Shown in pieces: positions 1 through 11,705 of a DNA stretch of 64,000 nucleotides; position 1 is the first letter of the stretch, and the number at the start of each line of letters is the position of its first letter. The position numbers were made by a program, and so were the translations under genes. The DNA comes from Takakia lepidozioides (Eukaryota > Streptophyta > Takakiopsida > Takakiales > Takakiaceae), in the NCBI GenBank assembly GCA_030704615.1, contig CM060734.1, positions 25,606,001 through 25,670,000 of the forward strand, written 5' to 3'. The notes beneath the pieces are model-generated. The model saw only the letters and a list, made by a program, of their open reading frames with translations. It did no database searches and was not told the DNA's origin.

Positions 1-1322
1 CGTACGCCTTCTCAAACATCGTGAGAAGGAATTTAGTCATCTTTTTAAATGACTTTTGTTGCAATGGGGATGCAAAGGATCACGTTGCAGCATTACAAGA
101 ATGTTTCATCAGGTGCAGAGACAACGAAATATCGCTCAACCCAATGAAGTGCGTATTTGTAGTCACACATGGACTGCTATTGGGACACGTAGTGTCCAGA
201 GACGGTGTGGCGACAGACCCAGCAAAGGTGAGAGCCATAGTCGAGCTTCCCGCACCAGAGACATCTTCTAAGGTGAAGGGATTCATTGGCCACACAGGGT
301 GGTATAGGAAATTTATGGACAAATATGCAGCAGAGGCCTTACCTCTAACTCGATTACTTAAGGAGAACTAGGTATTTTCCTGGGACACAGAATGTCAGGA
401 GTCATTTGAAACGCTCAAGCAACGCTTGGTGTCTGCCCTAGTTTTGGCAGCTCCGGATTGGAAGAGGCCTTTCCATATTTACGTGGATGCTTCAGCAGTG
501 GCAGTAAGCTGTGCCCTTTGCCAACCAGATACTGATGGCCACGATCATCTGATATCTTTCGCCAGCCGACAGCTGACATTAGCTGAGACTAGGTATAGCA
601 CCACAGAGCGGGAGGCTCTGGGAATGATTTTTGCCGTGAAGAAATATCGGCATTATTTATTGGAGACACCTTTCACATTTTTCGTTGATCACATGGCACT
701 GTGATACCTGATCAACAAGCCTGATTTGACGGGAAGAATAGCCAGGTGGGTATTCTGCTTCAAGAATTTGACGACAAGGTAGTCTACAAGCCAGGAAGAC
801 TTAATGCTCAGGCCGATCACCTTTCCCGATTGTCGGAAAAAACAGGAGACGAGCCTATTGACGAGATTTTCCGGATGTGTTCTTGTTCTCCATAGAGACA
901 GTTCCTCCATGGTATGAGCACATTGCTCAATATTTGAGCACCCTGGAATTTCCCCCAGGAATGGATCAACATGCGCGACGAAAGCTTCAACTGCACAACA
1001 TGAAGTTTGTTCTTCTGGGAGGGCAACTTTATAGAAGGGGCAATACGTCACCCCAGAAGAGGTTCCTCAGATTTTAGAGTTGGCTCATGACAGCATGTGT
1101 GGAGGACACTTTGCAGGGCGACTCACAGTGCAAAAGGTTTTAAGGGCAGGATATTACTGGCCCTCCATGTTCAAAGATGCGCACATGCATGTGCGAAAAT
1201 GACTCTTGTCAGAGGTACACAAAACGGGATAACAGGCTCGGAATGCCATTAGTTCCCACCCTCCCTCTTGCTCCATTTGAGAAGTGGGGGATCGACTATG
1301 TGGGGAAGTGCACCCAACATCG
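1..1322 (+). pseudogene. Decayed Ty3/gypsy pol fragment (RT tail, RNase H, integrase zinc finger)
   Basis: The fragment begins inside reverse transcriptase at the window edge. Positions 21-369 encode the RT C-terminus, with the LGHVVSRDGV and KVKGFIGHTGWYRKFM segments typical of Ty3/gypsy. Positions 426-760 encode an RNase H domain (YVDASAVAVSCAL, STTEREALGMIFAVKKYRHYL, FFVDHMAL). Positions 1051-1322 encode the H2C2 zinc-binding part of integrase (HDSMCGGHFAGRLT, CDSCQRYTKRDN, FEKWGIDYVG). Stop codons at about 369 and 702 and frame changes near 790 and 1050 break the frame, and no integrase core or LTR follows, so this is a dead remnant. It is in the same orientation as elements A and B. RT and RNase H identity is secure; the family below Ty3/gypsy is not resolved. 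Confidence 0.85.
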
Positions 1323-1794
1323 AGTCGACAAAATTGCTACATCATCGCAGTTGCACATTTAAGTGATCAGGTAGGCCAGTTACAATCTGTTTGAAAGTGG
1401 GTGGATCTTCAAATACCACACACTGGTCTTACCCTTCAACCACTTGAAGCATGGTCCACTCTAATATTTAACGTTGTACATGTCATACTCAGTGTTCATC
1501 TCATGGCAATCCCGTGTGTGACAAGATTTGTTTCTCTCCTTGTGAATCCTGACTACATAAGAACTTGCCCAACCACTTCACAACTGATGCTGCGAAAACA
1601 GATGTAAACCACCCCTCACCCTCTTATTCCCCCCCAAAACCAACCTCCCCTATATTGTCTTTCTATCCCAAGTCTGACAAGTGAGATTGCTGCCTAGCAA
1701 ATCCAAAATCTTGAATGACTCTTCCACAACTCGGGTGATCACATTCATTCCCTTGCTCTTCCCTGCTCGACCAACTGCCCAGTTGACCCAGGTC
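1323..1794. other. Gap between gypsy remnant and DLST stop
   Basis: I see no coding domain here. The stretch lies between the end of the integrase remnant and the DLST stop codon and should include the DLST 3' untranslated region, which runs leftward on the minus strand. A pyrimidine-rich run lies at about 1605-1650. Confidence 0.5.
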
Positions 1795-3719
1795 TCAGAG
1801 ATCTAGAAGCAAACGGCGGGGATCTTCAACTGCGTCCTTGATGGCACGGAGAAATAAAACAGCCTCCCTCCCATCGATGAGCCGGTGATCATAGGTCAGC
1901 GCCACATACATCATGGGTCTTGCAACAATGTCAGTGCCAATAACCACAGGACGCTTCTGGATGGAATGCATTCCCAAAATTGCCGACTGCATCCGCACAT
2001 TCCAAACCAAAGATCAATTTCTGGAACATGCACTGAAATGGTAAAGCCTATGGCATTTTCTCTCAACCTTAGAATACTAGGGCCATTCGGTAGATTACCT
2101 TGGTCCCCATCTAGTCCAACAGTAAAACCTCAGGTCTTCCTAAAGAATGGCAGTCTGGTCAATAGGCTACTAGCTGTTGGAAGGAGGAACTTCATCCAAA
2201 ATCTTCAACTCCTAGAGTAAGGATGTGAATGAAAGTTCTTCTGATAATACCAAATAGAAGCCTCTAATGAATCATACCTGAGGTGGATTGATAATGGGGG
2301 TGCTGATGAGACTGCCATAGACACCACCATTGGAGATGGTAAAGGTGCCACCCGCCATGTCATCGATCGATATGCTCCCATCATTCGCCTTTTTCCCCAG
2401 GGAATTGATTGTCTTCTCTATCTGTGCAAAATTCATGTGATCTGCCCCCCGGATCACAGGAACCACGAGTCCCTGGCACACCAACCACAATTGTTAAGAT
2501 TACACTACCAGACTAGTTCTACTACTGTCAGTGGAGAAATATCTCATGTGAATCACTGCCAGTCTCTAAAACAAAGTGTCCTCTTCTGTAAGATGCGAGT
2601 CCCTCGGAAGCAGACATCAGTACCAAAAAGTGCAATGGTATAAAGTAAAATGCTACCAGCCAATCACCTGAGTCTTCGCCTTCCTTCTCCCCTGTATCCT
2701 CACCTGCCCCTACCGTTCATGTTATGACACTGCGCAACAGTTAGCGCACTGGCATTATACCATACTGCCTCAGCTCTGGTTGCAGGCTGTGGGACTAGTA
2801 GACTCTTGAATTCAAGCAGAACAGATGACCAGCTTTGAAGCTCTCACCTTTGCTGTGCCAACAGCAATGCTGATGTCAATGTAGTCCCTGTAGATGATGT
2901 CATCCCCATCAATCACTGCATTTACAACAGGCAGCTGCTGGAGCGCACTCACGGCTGCCTACACACCAGCCAAACCAGAGCATGATTACAGGTTTCAACC
3001 AGCAGCTTCTGTTGAATTAAACATAATTTGGTGCTGTTTCATTCCCAAATGCTTCTGTACCTAGGGGAACTTGTCCCCCTTGCAGTTTAAGTATGTTCTT
3101 GACAGTTCTCATCTAAAAAAGGTGTATATAATCTACAAAACATAAAGTTGTTCAGAAGCACAAGACCACTCCACAGCTTTTGAAGTAAGAAACCTTAGCC
3201 TGCACATATTTAGGCAACTGCATCTCACATTCTGTTATATTCTGCAGCCACATACAAGTTGGCAACCAAACTATATTGCCATGCAAAAGCACTTGGCAGA
3301 GGTACTAGAAAGGAACACTAATCACCTTTACAAAACCAGACATGAAACCCAGTTTCACACCATGCTTCTCTTGAAAAGAATCCTTATATTCGGCCCGCAA
3401 ACCCATTAAGTTAGTCCTGTTTTTCAAGCCCACCAAAAGATATCAGCTTCTATACAAGCACAAGGTGTAATAAATAAGCCCCCACCCTCTGGAGAAAGAC
3501 TGAAAAACACCAGGGAAACAAAACAAGGATAGTGTGACAGTTTCAATAATGCACACATAAAACACCCTCCAGGCAATGCAAAAGCACAAAAAATGTGGTT
3601 ACACTCTGCAAACAAGAGGCGTACATGTCAATCTCATTGAATGTGGTAAGCAGGGCAAATGTGTTTTGTGAATCCTTCAACCGGGTAGCCACTCGCTTCC
3701 GCAACCGCGTCATTGGGAT
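1795..3719 (-). CDS. DLST: DLST catalytic-domain exons
   Basis: Five exons (3625-3719, 3326-3416, 2848-2958, 2278-2472, 1795-1986) encode the 2-oxoacid dehydrogenase acyltransferase domain: [52 protein letters not shown], and [20 protein letters not shown] with the active-site His and Asp. Splice sites and phases agree throughout, and the stop TGA is at 1797-1795. Confidence 0.95.
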
Positions 3720-6700
3720 CTAGATTTCACAAACGGGATATAATTTTCAAAGAAGGATATCAGAGTGCAATCCAGACCCCCTGTAACACCACAGCCCAAG
3801 CTAGCTGGAACAAAATGAGCTCAAGGGAGATGCAAAACATAAAACAAGAAACAGACTTACAATCAGAGCCAATGAGACACTCATTAGCCTCCTCAATCCT
3901 CAATAACCTTTAATAATGCTGCAAGAAAGAAAATTTGCTGACTTCAAGATGCCAACAGAGACAACTTGTCCACCTCCACTAACTGACATATTATGACGCC
4001 TGAGACAAGAAATGACATTGCTAACCTAAATCATCAACTTGGTATACTCAAGGCAGCAAATTTCTTACTTTCCCAGTCTGGAAACACACTCCACCTGAAG
4101 TAAAGCTAAACATCTCTAGGCCAGAGCGAGATCACAAATCTGACTCACGCTTCGCTCTCCACCCTTGGGGGGAAGCTGCGGTTCCATGTGAGAGACGCAT
4201 CCAACAGGCCTTGGGGGAGGAGGGGGAGGAGCAGACTTGGGGGCTTTGGGAGGGGGTGGCGGAGACTCGGCTTCAGGCGGGGTAGCAGCCCGTTCTTCCT
4301 TGATGGGGGCATTGGGAGGGGGTGCAGCAGCTGTCCCTGATGTATCACCTACAGCTACCACTGCAATTTTTGTTCCTGGTGTGACTGTGTCACCTTCCTT
4401 TGCTGTAATCTGCATCAACAAATCACAACTAGAATGAATGGACAAGACTAAAATGCACTTCCTTAAGGTGTATTGTCCGTATTGCCTGATGTCTGCTCTG
4501 TGTTAGAGTGTCTCTTAGATCAGCCTACAGATGCAAAAGCACAATTTTTAACCTTCAAGGGTTAGATTGAAATCCCACCTCCCAGAATTATTTCACTATA
4601 GGTAATGGAAAACACAACCATGACAAGACAATAAGTGTAATTTATGGTGAAACCCCAATTTCAGTTTACTTAATTGATGTGAATGTCCCCAGCTCACTAA
4701 AAGTGGATTCACAAATAGGAAGAATCGAAACAGGTTGCAAACGTAATGATGAAAACAGTAATACCACTTCAATTTTGCCAGTAGAAGGGCTCCGCACATC
4801 AATTGTGACCTGGAACACAAACAGAAGGAATAATCAACATGCAAAAACACAGAAGTTCACAAGGGAACAGGTGGGAACAAACAGTCCGCGGTAGAAAGCT
4901 TCCAAAATCTTAAAAGATTGAAAAACTGTTTCTAGAAGGGTGCCTGCTGTTGCAGTGGAAACAGATATTTTAGGCGGACAGGATAGTTAGGAGAGCAAAT
5001 TAATACAGCAAAGGCTACATTTTAAGCAACTCTCACAAACCTTATCAGTGTCTATCTGAGCAATAACCTCATCCACAGCAACAGAATCCCCAGCCTCTGT
5101 CCATTCACACAGCACACAATAACACTTTTAACTGGAGTAGAACTGAAAATTTTCAATTTCCTATCCACCAAATCTCCATACATTCTGTAGGCATAAAGCA
5201 TATGTGATGACACCTCAAGCAAGCAGCCTGCAATTATCTAAGTGCCCTGCGCAAAATTAGAGACTGTAGGCACTAGCTGACTGGCAAGCTGCTCCATAAC
5301 TGCAATCCTGACATGGTGAGCATGAGCTAATCCATTAGTTATGATCACCCCGCAAAGGGGGCAGTACCTGCGAGAGGAAGTGGCTCTTATCTACACTGGC
5401 TTCAGCCAGAGTTTTCTTTCACTCTTAGGACAATGCTGATCAACGGTTAAGATTTCATAACTGGAGAAGATGGAGGGAAGGTGAACTACATAAGCCCAAG
5501 CCGCAGTAGAGAGCATTGCCACAACAATGTCCTAGCTACTACACCTTTGACCATATGCCTCAAGCAAACATCAGAGGCCTAAGGAGAAAACCTGGGGAAA
5601 GAGATGAAATGAGCATGATAAGAATCGGTCTAGTGTTGCTTACTTTTTAAAATGGCCGCAAGAGTTCCATCAGGCACTGAGTCGCCCATGAATGGCACAA
5701 TCACATCCCCCTTCCCCCCTGCCATTTCATTGCACGAATTTAACTGACAGTTTTGTACTAGGACTATCTACAATGTTTTGATCCTCATTAGCCCAGATCG
5801 ATGTGTTGAAGTTAACCCTAATTGCCACTGTGATGCCTGACCACGCAACCAGATGGTTTAATTCAGACTTGAAGACCAGTATCCACTGTGAGGGTCTCAA
5901 TAATGGCACTTCTAGAATGCTAATTCCATAGGGCCTCTGTGGAAGGGCTCTGCTAGATACAAATGCCAGAGATAGGGTTACTGGTATGCACATGTCCACT
6001 GGCTATGACGATGCACATCAATACCACCCACAAGGTTGGCTGAACGTACAGGACTCACTTAGCTATATGCAGAAGACAGACATGAGATAAAAACAAAAAC
6101 CCCTAAAGTTCAGTGCAAAGCCGATTTCTCAAAAGGAACTATGTTCCATGTGAATGCACATTTGCTCACAGAGCAGGCACATGTATAACTCATCCAAAAC
6201 TGCCCAGACAGCCTTGTCATTTTAGAGGGAGCAGCTGGGTCACTGACAACTGTATCGGCATGCTTATGAACTAACATGGCACAAGGGTAACTACAGCTAT
6301 GCGTGATCAGCATCCAGTCATGAAGGACTAGTACAGAAACAGAGTTCCCATAGGAAAACAAGTAGTGGGCTTTCACTAACATATGCATCTCAGGAGAAAA
6401 TAACCTGCTGGGTCTGCGAACTTCCTGATCCATCCCTTCCAAATCGGCCTCTCCTTCAAATTTAGCAAATCCCTGCATTACAATCACCCACAAATGTTGA
6501 CCACTAATTTCTGAATCTCAGACAGCATTCCACAGACATGAGACCTCTAATGCAACATTGCATGTCATACACGACTGCGGGAATAAGCACATCGAATGTC
6601 CTCTTCAACCAATCCCACAATTGGCAGTCAAGCACACTAAAAGAAGTGGGAACCTTCTACTTCCATGAGACTATCAACACAGACTGCACTTCATGATGCT

Positions 6701-7407
6701 GGAAAATAAGCAAACGTAGCCCAGCCAAAATGCCTTCACTGTGTCATTCCAACTTATTGAAACCTAAATATATAAAATGTGCCCCTGAACTAGTATCTGA
6801 ATGCATCAACCATCGCATGCACCAGTTTATCAAATACAGAGGCAACAGGAGGAAGAAATAGTAGCAGAGACCAACCTCAACACAATTGACGAGACCGGAT
6901 CTGCAAAGGCAAAATGTCATATTGGAGTTGGTCAACGAAACACTGAAAATTGATCTCGCCAGTGAAAAAGAAAAAATCAAGGAACTGATACAATAACCTA
7001 GGTGAAGGAACTATTATTATAACCTAGCTGCAGTTGCCCTGCGATCTCAAAAACGATTGCATACGAAATCAACCGTCACCTGAAGAGGAAGCAGACACAA
7101 AATCTCTGAGGTGTTGCGAAGTCCTCCTCAAAGCTCCTCTCTGCAAAAAATCGAAGTTTGCAGATGACAATGATACGTCCTCCTCTCCCCTCTAGGCAAC
7201 AGCGCGCTGCAGATGTGAAACGCAACAATCCCATTTCCCCGCCCCCTCTCACTCTCTCTCTCTCCCTCGCTTCCATATCAGAACTCCTCAAATCTCCTTG
7301 ATGGCAAGCATGCACAGAACGACAAAGACCTTCACAAGCGAGCAAGAGGAGAAGCGCGAGGCGCGCGAGGCATGAGTGCGCAGCAGGCGTACAAGCACGC
7401 GCTCCAT
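1795..7407 (-). CDS. DLST: Dihydrolipoyllysine succinyltransferase, E2 of 2-oxoglutarate dehydrogenase, mitochondrial
   Basis: The protein transfers the succinyl group from a lipoyl lysine to CoA in the TCA cycle and forms the core of the mitochondrial 2-oxoglutarate dehydrogenase complex. Nine phase-consistent GT-AG exons are readable on the minus strand: 5644-5718, 5041-5096, 4765-4809, 4149-4409, 3625-3719, 3326-3416, 2848-2958, 2278-2472 and 1795-1986 (about 373 residues). They give a lipoyl domain ([13 protein letters not shown]; lipoyl lysine in QIDTDKVTIDV), a proline-rich linker, then the acyltransferase domain ending in the catalytic DHRLIDGRE motif. There is no peripheral-subunit-binding domain, as in plant DLST. 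A probable first exon at 7330-7407 starts with ATG and is Arg/Ser-rich like a mitochondrial presequence. Exons between 5719 and 7329 are not resolved. No stop codon or frameshift is seen in the nine exons, so the gene looks functional. Confidence 0.93.
4149..5718 (-). CDS. DLST: DLST lipoyl-domain and linker exons
   Basis: Four exons (5644-5718, 5041-5096, 4765-4809, 4149-4409) join in phase to give one lipoyl domain. The lipoylated lysine is the K of the DTDK sequence at the end of exon 5041-5096. The 261-bp exon encodes the end of the lipoyl domain ([16 protein letters not shown]) and a Pro/Ala/Lys-rich flexible linker, then [10 protein letters not shown] leading into the catalytic domain. 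Confidence 0.9.
5719..7329 (-). other. DLST 5' intron zone, unresolved
   Basis: This is the span between the first lipoyl exon and the putative presequence exon. It should hold one or more short exons plus introns. A CT-rich tract lies at about 7245-7270. I cannot fix the exons from the sequence alone. Confidence 0.5.
7330..7407 (-). CDS. DLST: DLST putative first coding exon (mitochondrial presequence)
   Basis: ATG at 7407-7405 is followed by 26 codons rich in Arg, Ser and Leu ([20 protein letters not shown]), with no acidic residue after position 2, ending at an AAG|GT donor at 7330. This fits an amphipathic mitochondrial targeting peptide. Later 5' exons joining it to 5718 are uncertain. 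Candidates near 6415-6480 and 5890-5950 have plausible splice sites but no recognisable homology. Confidence 0.55.
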
Positions 7408-7751
7408 CACAACGGCGTTCTTATACCACAGGGGACCTGCATCCACAGATTCACCCCACGCAGGCTGGCAGCTCAATCTCTCCCTCTTGACAGGGACAGC
7501 TACTGACAGATCTCTCGAATGCTTGGTCCTACCTGCACAGCGCCTCAGGCTTGTCCGCAGCTCGCCTGCTACACTGGGATCCCAACATGGAAAGCGGAAG
7601 AGAAGGATGTCAACGGGTGGGCAGGCAGCGGCGGGCGAAGAAGAGTAACGCACGCGCTGCAGGGGAGACAGAGGTAGGTGTCGCGAAGGTGCAACGAAGA
7701 AGCCTTTGCGTTCTAAGTCTTTGTCTTTTTTTTTTTTTTTGGCAAACGGCA

Positions 7752-8098
7752 TGTGGAGCTGGGATTCCTTCTCACCTTACTTTTCGACATGGATGAATGG
7801 AGGAGGGATGCGCTCCGGATGATTTAAGGGATGGACGAAGCCAGGATGAAGTCTGGATGAACTTACACCTTGGGATGAGCTGGCAACAGCTGATGGCTTT
7901 ATTAGGGGCTGTCTTATTCTAACAGCTAGTTTAGGATTAGATTAGGATGGGACTGGGGTGATCTGGCTTCTTTCTATGGCTGTGCAGGAAGGGCATCTGG
8001 TGAACCTATATGTAAGTGTTACGCGGCACTAGGATTAGATTATAACCTAATACTATTTAAACCTCACTGTCGTGGCAGTGAGGGTGGTGGCTTTTTGG
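7752..8098 (+). repeat. 5' LTR of element A (portion matched by the 3' LTR)
   Basis: It begins TGTGGAGCTGGGATTCC and is nearly identical to 14255-14597. A TATA-like TATTTAAA lies at about 8052. A TATA box so near the end of the matched part suggests that R and U5 continue to the right, perhaps to about 8277, where CCCA is followed by the PBS-like TAGCGCCGGAATC. The 3' copy lacks this part because it is truncated. Confidence 0.85.
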
Positions 8099-8501
8099 GT
8101 CTTACACGAGCGTACGTTGGGTGTAACGGTGTGCTTGAGTGGTTGGATGAAAGTGTTACGGAGGTTTGAGTCTGTGTGGTGTCATCTTAGTAAGATTCCG
8201 TCTTCTTTGCCAGGCCCATCTATCGACTATATTCCCCAGATAAGGTTAAGTCCGGTAGAGGAACGGGAACAAACCCATAGCGCCGGAATCATGGTGGAGA
8301 TGCGGGGTAACTAAAATCGTTGACAGAGGATTTAGTTGGTACGAAGCACCTGAGAACAATAGATTGGGTACGGAAGATCCTGCATGACGGAAGGGAGCGG
8401 TAGTTGCAAAATGGCGGTTTGTGTCTCGCTCGCAGAAAGAGGGAGAGGAAGTTTGTCTGCTCAAGCTTTTATGTGTTTTGAGAGTTTAGCAAGCAAGCAC
8501 T

Positions 8502-9379
8502 ATGGCTTCCAGTTCTGAGCGTGGTTGGTTCGAACTTGATCAATTCGAGGTCCCGCGCTTGAAGCAGACTCTGGAGTTGGAATCTCGCTACATCTGTGAG
8601 CTTGCGCGCAACCTGTTGCCTGAGCAGTTGGTTTTTGTTGATTACCCGGAGGGAGAACCCATTCCGCTGCCCGAGCTCCCGTTGGACACGCCCTCCGAGT
8701 TCTGGGCCAAAACCTTTGAGGAAACTCCGCGCAAGGAAGCTTGCAAACCCATACGCACCAAAGCGGAGCAGAGGGAGCAGAGCCGGCGCATTCGCGAATC
8801 TCTTCAAGAAGCCTATGCTGCACGCATTCTCCTCAAACTTCATTCCAGGGGAGTCACTCTACAAATCCTCCTTGCTAGTGCCAAGGAGCAATGGAGAGTG
8901 GTGAGAAGCTTAGCTGGGCTGTCTTGGGCATTCCACAATTCTCTGTGAGTCGAGAATTGGGTGTAGAGCTTGAGAGCTTCTTGCTTCCTGACAAGCCAAG
9001 CCCTCTACGATTGTGGGAACTGGTTAAAGGATGAACGTCTATCCTGCTTGCTAATTTAAGGCCTCGAGTTCCGCCAGCCCCTACCCGGGATCCCACTTGG
9101 GAAGAGCTCATTGTGTTGATCTTTCTGGGGGTGTGTTTTCGGCGTGAAACAGTAGGTCTCTACAAGGCCGAAGAAGCTCAGACATATCCTGCACACACGC
9201 TATTGGTGAAGGAAAAAGTGGTACGCAGCATCGTGCGCGTGGCTTTTTGGCTCAAGGGTGAAGAGGAACTGTGGGCATTCTTGGGAGAAGGAGTGTACCT
9301 GCTACACAAGCACCGCTTCATCACCTCCCACTGTGTGTCCGGGTGGGACTTGCAGCTTAGTGCTCCTTCGTACAGGTAG
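8502..9379 (+). pseudogene. Element A pre-gag ORF (broken)
   Basis: ATG at 8502 opens 148 codons (8502-8948). Similar-quality coding then continues in another frame (about 8880-9030) and in 9113-9379, whose 88-residue reading holds IVRVAFWLKGEEELWAFLGEG. I do not recognise a family. It sits between the LTR and gag, where element B and element C also have an ORF. The segment around 9095-9260 shows a faint pattern match to the W-L-P / WIPKD part of those ORFs. At least one frame change and one stop separate the parts, so it is not translatable as one protein. Confidence 0.5.
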
Positions 9380-9397
9380 CCGTGTACTTCCCTTCGC

Positions 9398-10567
9398 ATG
9401 CCTGTATTTACAATATCTATGCTAGAAAGGGAAGCAGAAGAGACAATGGGACTGAGTGAGTTGAAAAAATGTGCAGCGGAGGAGAGGGAAGAGACAACAA
9501 CTAATGAAAAGAATAGTATGGAAAGAGGAGAGTCGTCCGGAGATCACAAAGATCCGGCGACTATGCCTCAGCCCACATTTGATTTGGACGAGTTGTGTGA
9601 AGCCATGGGGGTGATTTCAAATTGCCCCCCCCTTTTGAAGATGTTGCTGAAACAATCCGAAGTTCCGGATACTACTTCACGGAAATCTGATCATGGAGAG
9701 CGCATGCATAAGCAGCAATACCCTGAGTACAACTTAGGGGAGGATTTTGAGTCATTCTTGGAATTTTTTGAAATCAGCACTAAAATTAATGGAGTTCCCC
9801 CACGATTCCAAGTCAAGTCCTTTCGGATCTGTCTCAAGGGCGAGGCCAGGCAACTGTTTGAGTCCAATATTAAGGACAAAAATGATCTTACGTGGGTTGA
9901 AGCCAGAGAGTTGGCTCGCAAGCTCTTTCGTGAAGAAAAGCCCATAGCTTACACCACACCAGACTTAAAATTTCATTATGGCGACAGTGTGTGGAAATAC
10001 TACACTGATTTACAAACTGCCATCTGTAAGTCGGTTTTGATTGCTTCAGAGAGACCTGCTATTTTGAAACATTGTTTTGTAAAGGGCTTGCCCCCTGCTG
10101 AGAAAGTGTTTATGCAAAAACAGACTTACACCACTGAAGATGAGATGGTGGAATTGATTGAAGAAAGGTTACGTCTCAAAGTTGCCAAGGCAGGCCTGTC
10201 TAAAGTTACCAACACGAAACACACTCATCTGGCTAGTGAGAGTCACTATGTAGAGCCTACTGATGGGGACCCTGGGGTGAAAGGTATTGCAGAAGATCTG
10301 GTCCCTTCCATTGTGCATGAGTTATCATCTTTTTGTAATGAAATCCAGGGAGAACGACAAGCCTTCAAAGCCGAGGTAGGCTGGAACCCTGCAGTCCCTG
10401 CCAGATCAGGGCCTCAAGGTAAAGCCCTTGCTGGCATTTGTCATGACACCAGGACCTCAGTGGTGGCATGCATGATCTGCAAGTCCATCAAGCATTACAC
10501 CAGGTGGTGCTCTTACCAATCTGACTTGCCTGCCCTGATTGAACAGTTACAAAGAGACAAAAAATAG
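9398..10567 (+). CDS. gag: Element A Gag polyprotein
   Basis: This intact 389-residue reading frame encodes the retrotransposon structural protein that forms the particle and packages RNA. Residues about 105-260 match the retrotransposon gag (capsid) domain (FESFLEFFEISTKINGVPP, FRICLKGEARQLFE, IAYTTPDLKFHYGDSVWKYY). A CCHC zinc knuckle (CMICKSIKHYTRWC, spacing C-x2-C-x4-H-x4-C) lies near the C-terminus. The N-terminus is Glu/Lys-rich. Protease follows after 23 bases in a different frame. Confidence 0.85.
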   Translation: MPVFTISMLEREAEETMGLSELKKCAAEEREETTTNEKNSMERGESSGDHKDPATMPQPTFDLDELCEAMGVISNCPPLLKMLLKQSEVPDTTSRKSDHGERMHKQQYPEYNLGEDFESFLEFFEISTKINGVPPRFQVKSFRICLKGEARQLFESNIKDKNDLTWVEARELARKLFREEKPIAYTTPDLKFHYGDSVWKYYTDLQTAICKSVLIASERPAILKHCFVKGLPPAEKVFMQKQTYTTEDEMVELIEERLRLKVAKAGLSKVTNTKHTHLASESHYVEPTDGDPGVKGIAEDLVPSIVHELSSFCNEIQGERQAFKAEVGWNPAVPARSGPQGKALAGICHDTRTSVVACMICKSIKHYTRWCSYQSDLPALIEQLQRDKK

Positions 10568-10590
10568 AAGGGTACTTTAAACGAACCTGG

Positions 10591-11508
10591 GTGCCAGATG
10601 ACCATGGTCAGAACCCCAACCCGCTGGTAAGTGCTGTTCTTTCTCGTGATTTCAAACTCATGCACTGTGAGGCCTATAAGCGCGTCAGTCGGGACCGTAT
10701 CCACCCATTATTGATGACACAATGTCATGTGGGCCACCTTTCCTTTCCATGTGTTATTGATATTGGTTGTAAAATGTCTGCCATTCCACTTAGTACAGTC
10801 CGCATTCTTGGATTAAAGATTAGATATGCTCGTGGCCTTGTGGTTACCATAGCTGATGGCACGGCATATGAACCCATTGGGTTAGTCACCTTACCTATCC
10901 GCATTAGTGGGAAAACTGTCTTGCTGACCTGCATTGTCACCATGGGTGAACAAGTTTTGTTGGGTCTGGATTGGATGAAGGGTGCAGAGGCCAGCATTGA
11001 CATCATGAACAATCTTATGTGCCTTCACAATGGTGAAGGGCAACCTTACAAGGTGAGTCTAAACCATGTTACTATTGCCGCTGGGACCTCTATGGCCAAC
11101 TATTCTCGTCTCAAACTTCAAGCTGAAAAGATGAAGGAGCAGGTGGGTTTGCATTATAATTGGGCCGAATTCAGCCAGTTCCAACCACTTGGTGATACTT
11201 TGTACCAATGGTATTTCCCTCCACCAGGTAAGAAGTCTGGACCTCCCTTGCCTGTGACAAAGAATTCTCTTTTGCTACGTTCTCCTATTGACTTCATCAT
11301 CCCTGCTTTTTCTCAGCGCATAGTACCTATAGGCTTAGCTTTTGCTTGCCCTGCAAGTCATTTCCTTGAGATTGAGGGCTGGAAAAAACTTACCCTCCAA
11401 AAGCACTGTCTGGTTGCTTCTGGGGTTTTAGACAGGGGATTCAAAGGCGAGGTCAGGTTACTTATTGCTAATCCTGAACGCATTAGCATCAGTGTCCGTA
11501 GGGGTTAG
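10591..11508 (+). CDS. Element A aspartic protease with dUTPase-like C-terminal domain
   Basis: Residues about 45-150 form a retropepsin-like domain. The catalytic D-T/S-G is replaced by D-I-G in VIDIGCKMSAIPLS, and the flap and GLDW end (VLLGLDWMKG) are visible. Residues about 225-305 match the dUTPase fold: a IIPAFSQRIVPIGLAFACP segment and GVLDRGFKGEVRLLIAN, the equivalent of motif 3 (GVIDxDYxGE). The motif-2 serine loop (PRSG) reads E-G-W-K, so nucleotide hydrolysis is doubtful. Known retroelement dUTPases sit either after gag or inside pol. Here the domain directly follows protease. The protease call is firmer than the dUTPase call. Confidence 0.72.
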   Translation: MPDDHGQNPNPLVSAVLSRDFKLMHCEAYKRVSRDRIHPLLMTQCHVGHLSFPCVIDIGCKMSAIPLSTVRILGLKIRYARGLVVTIADGTAYEPIGLVTLPIRISGKTVLLTCIVTMGEQVLLGLDWMKGAEASIDIMNNLMCLHNGEGQPYKVSLNHVTIAAGTSMANYSRLKLQAEKMKEQVGLHYNWAEFSQFQPLGDTLYQWYFPPPGKKSGPPLPVTKNSLLLRSPIDFIIPAFSQRIVPIGLAFACPASHFLEIEGWKKLTLQKHCLVASGVLDRGFKGEVRLLIANPERISISVRRG

Positions 11509-11705
11509 GTCCTTGCTAGGCTCACTGCTTCTCCCTTGTCTGAGTTGGCCTCTGTTCAGAAAGGTCTCAGTCTTCATGATATTGGGCTGGTAGACTCCCC
11601 CGTGGACCAACTCCAGGCGTTTGCCTCTCATTCTGGTTCCACTGACAAGGCAATTTTACTCCTGAAGCATAGCAACATTTTCAGCAAGTCTTAAAGGATA
11701 TTAAG

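Noticed and set aside
4145-4437. Plus-strand and shifted frames within the DLST linker exon
   Set aside because: They are shadows of the Pro-rich DLST linker on the other strand.
6744-6980. Candidate DLST exon near 6,885-6,930
   Set aside because: It has good splice-site form, but in phase with exon 1 it gives a stop codon, so I left it out of the gene model.
7288-7752. 154-codon minus-strand frame upstream of and over DLST exon 1
   Set aside because: Only the part from the ATG at 7407 to the donor at 7330 fits a mitochondrial presequence; the rest is likely 5' UTR and intron.
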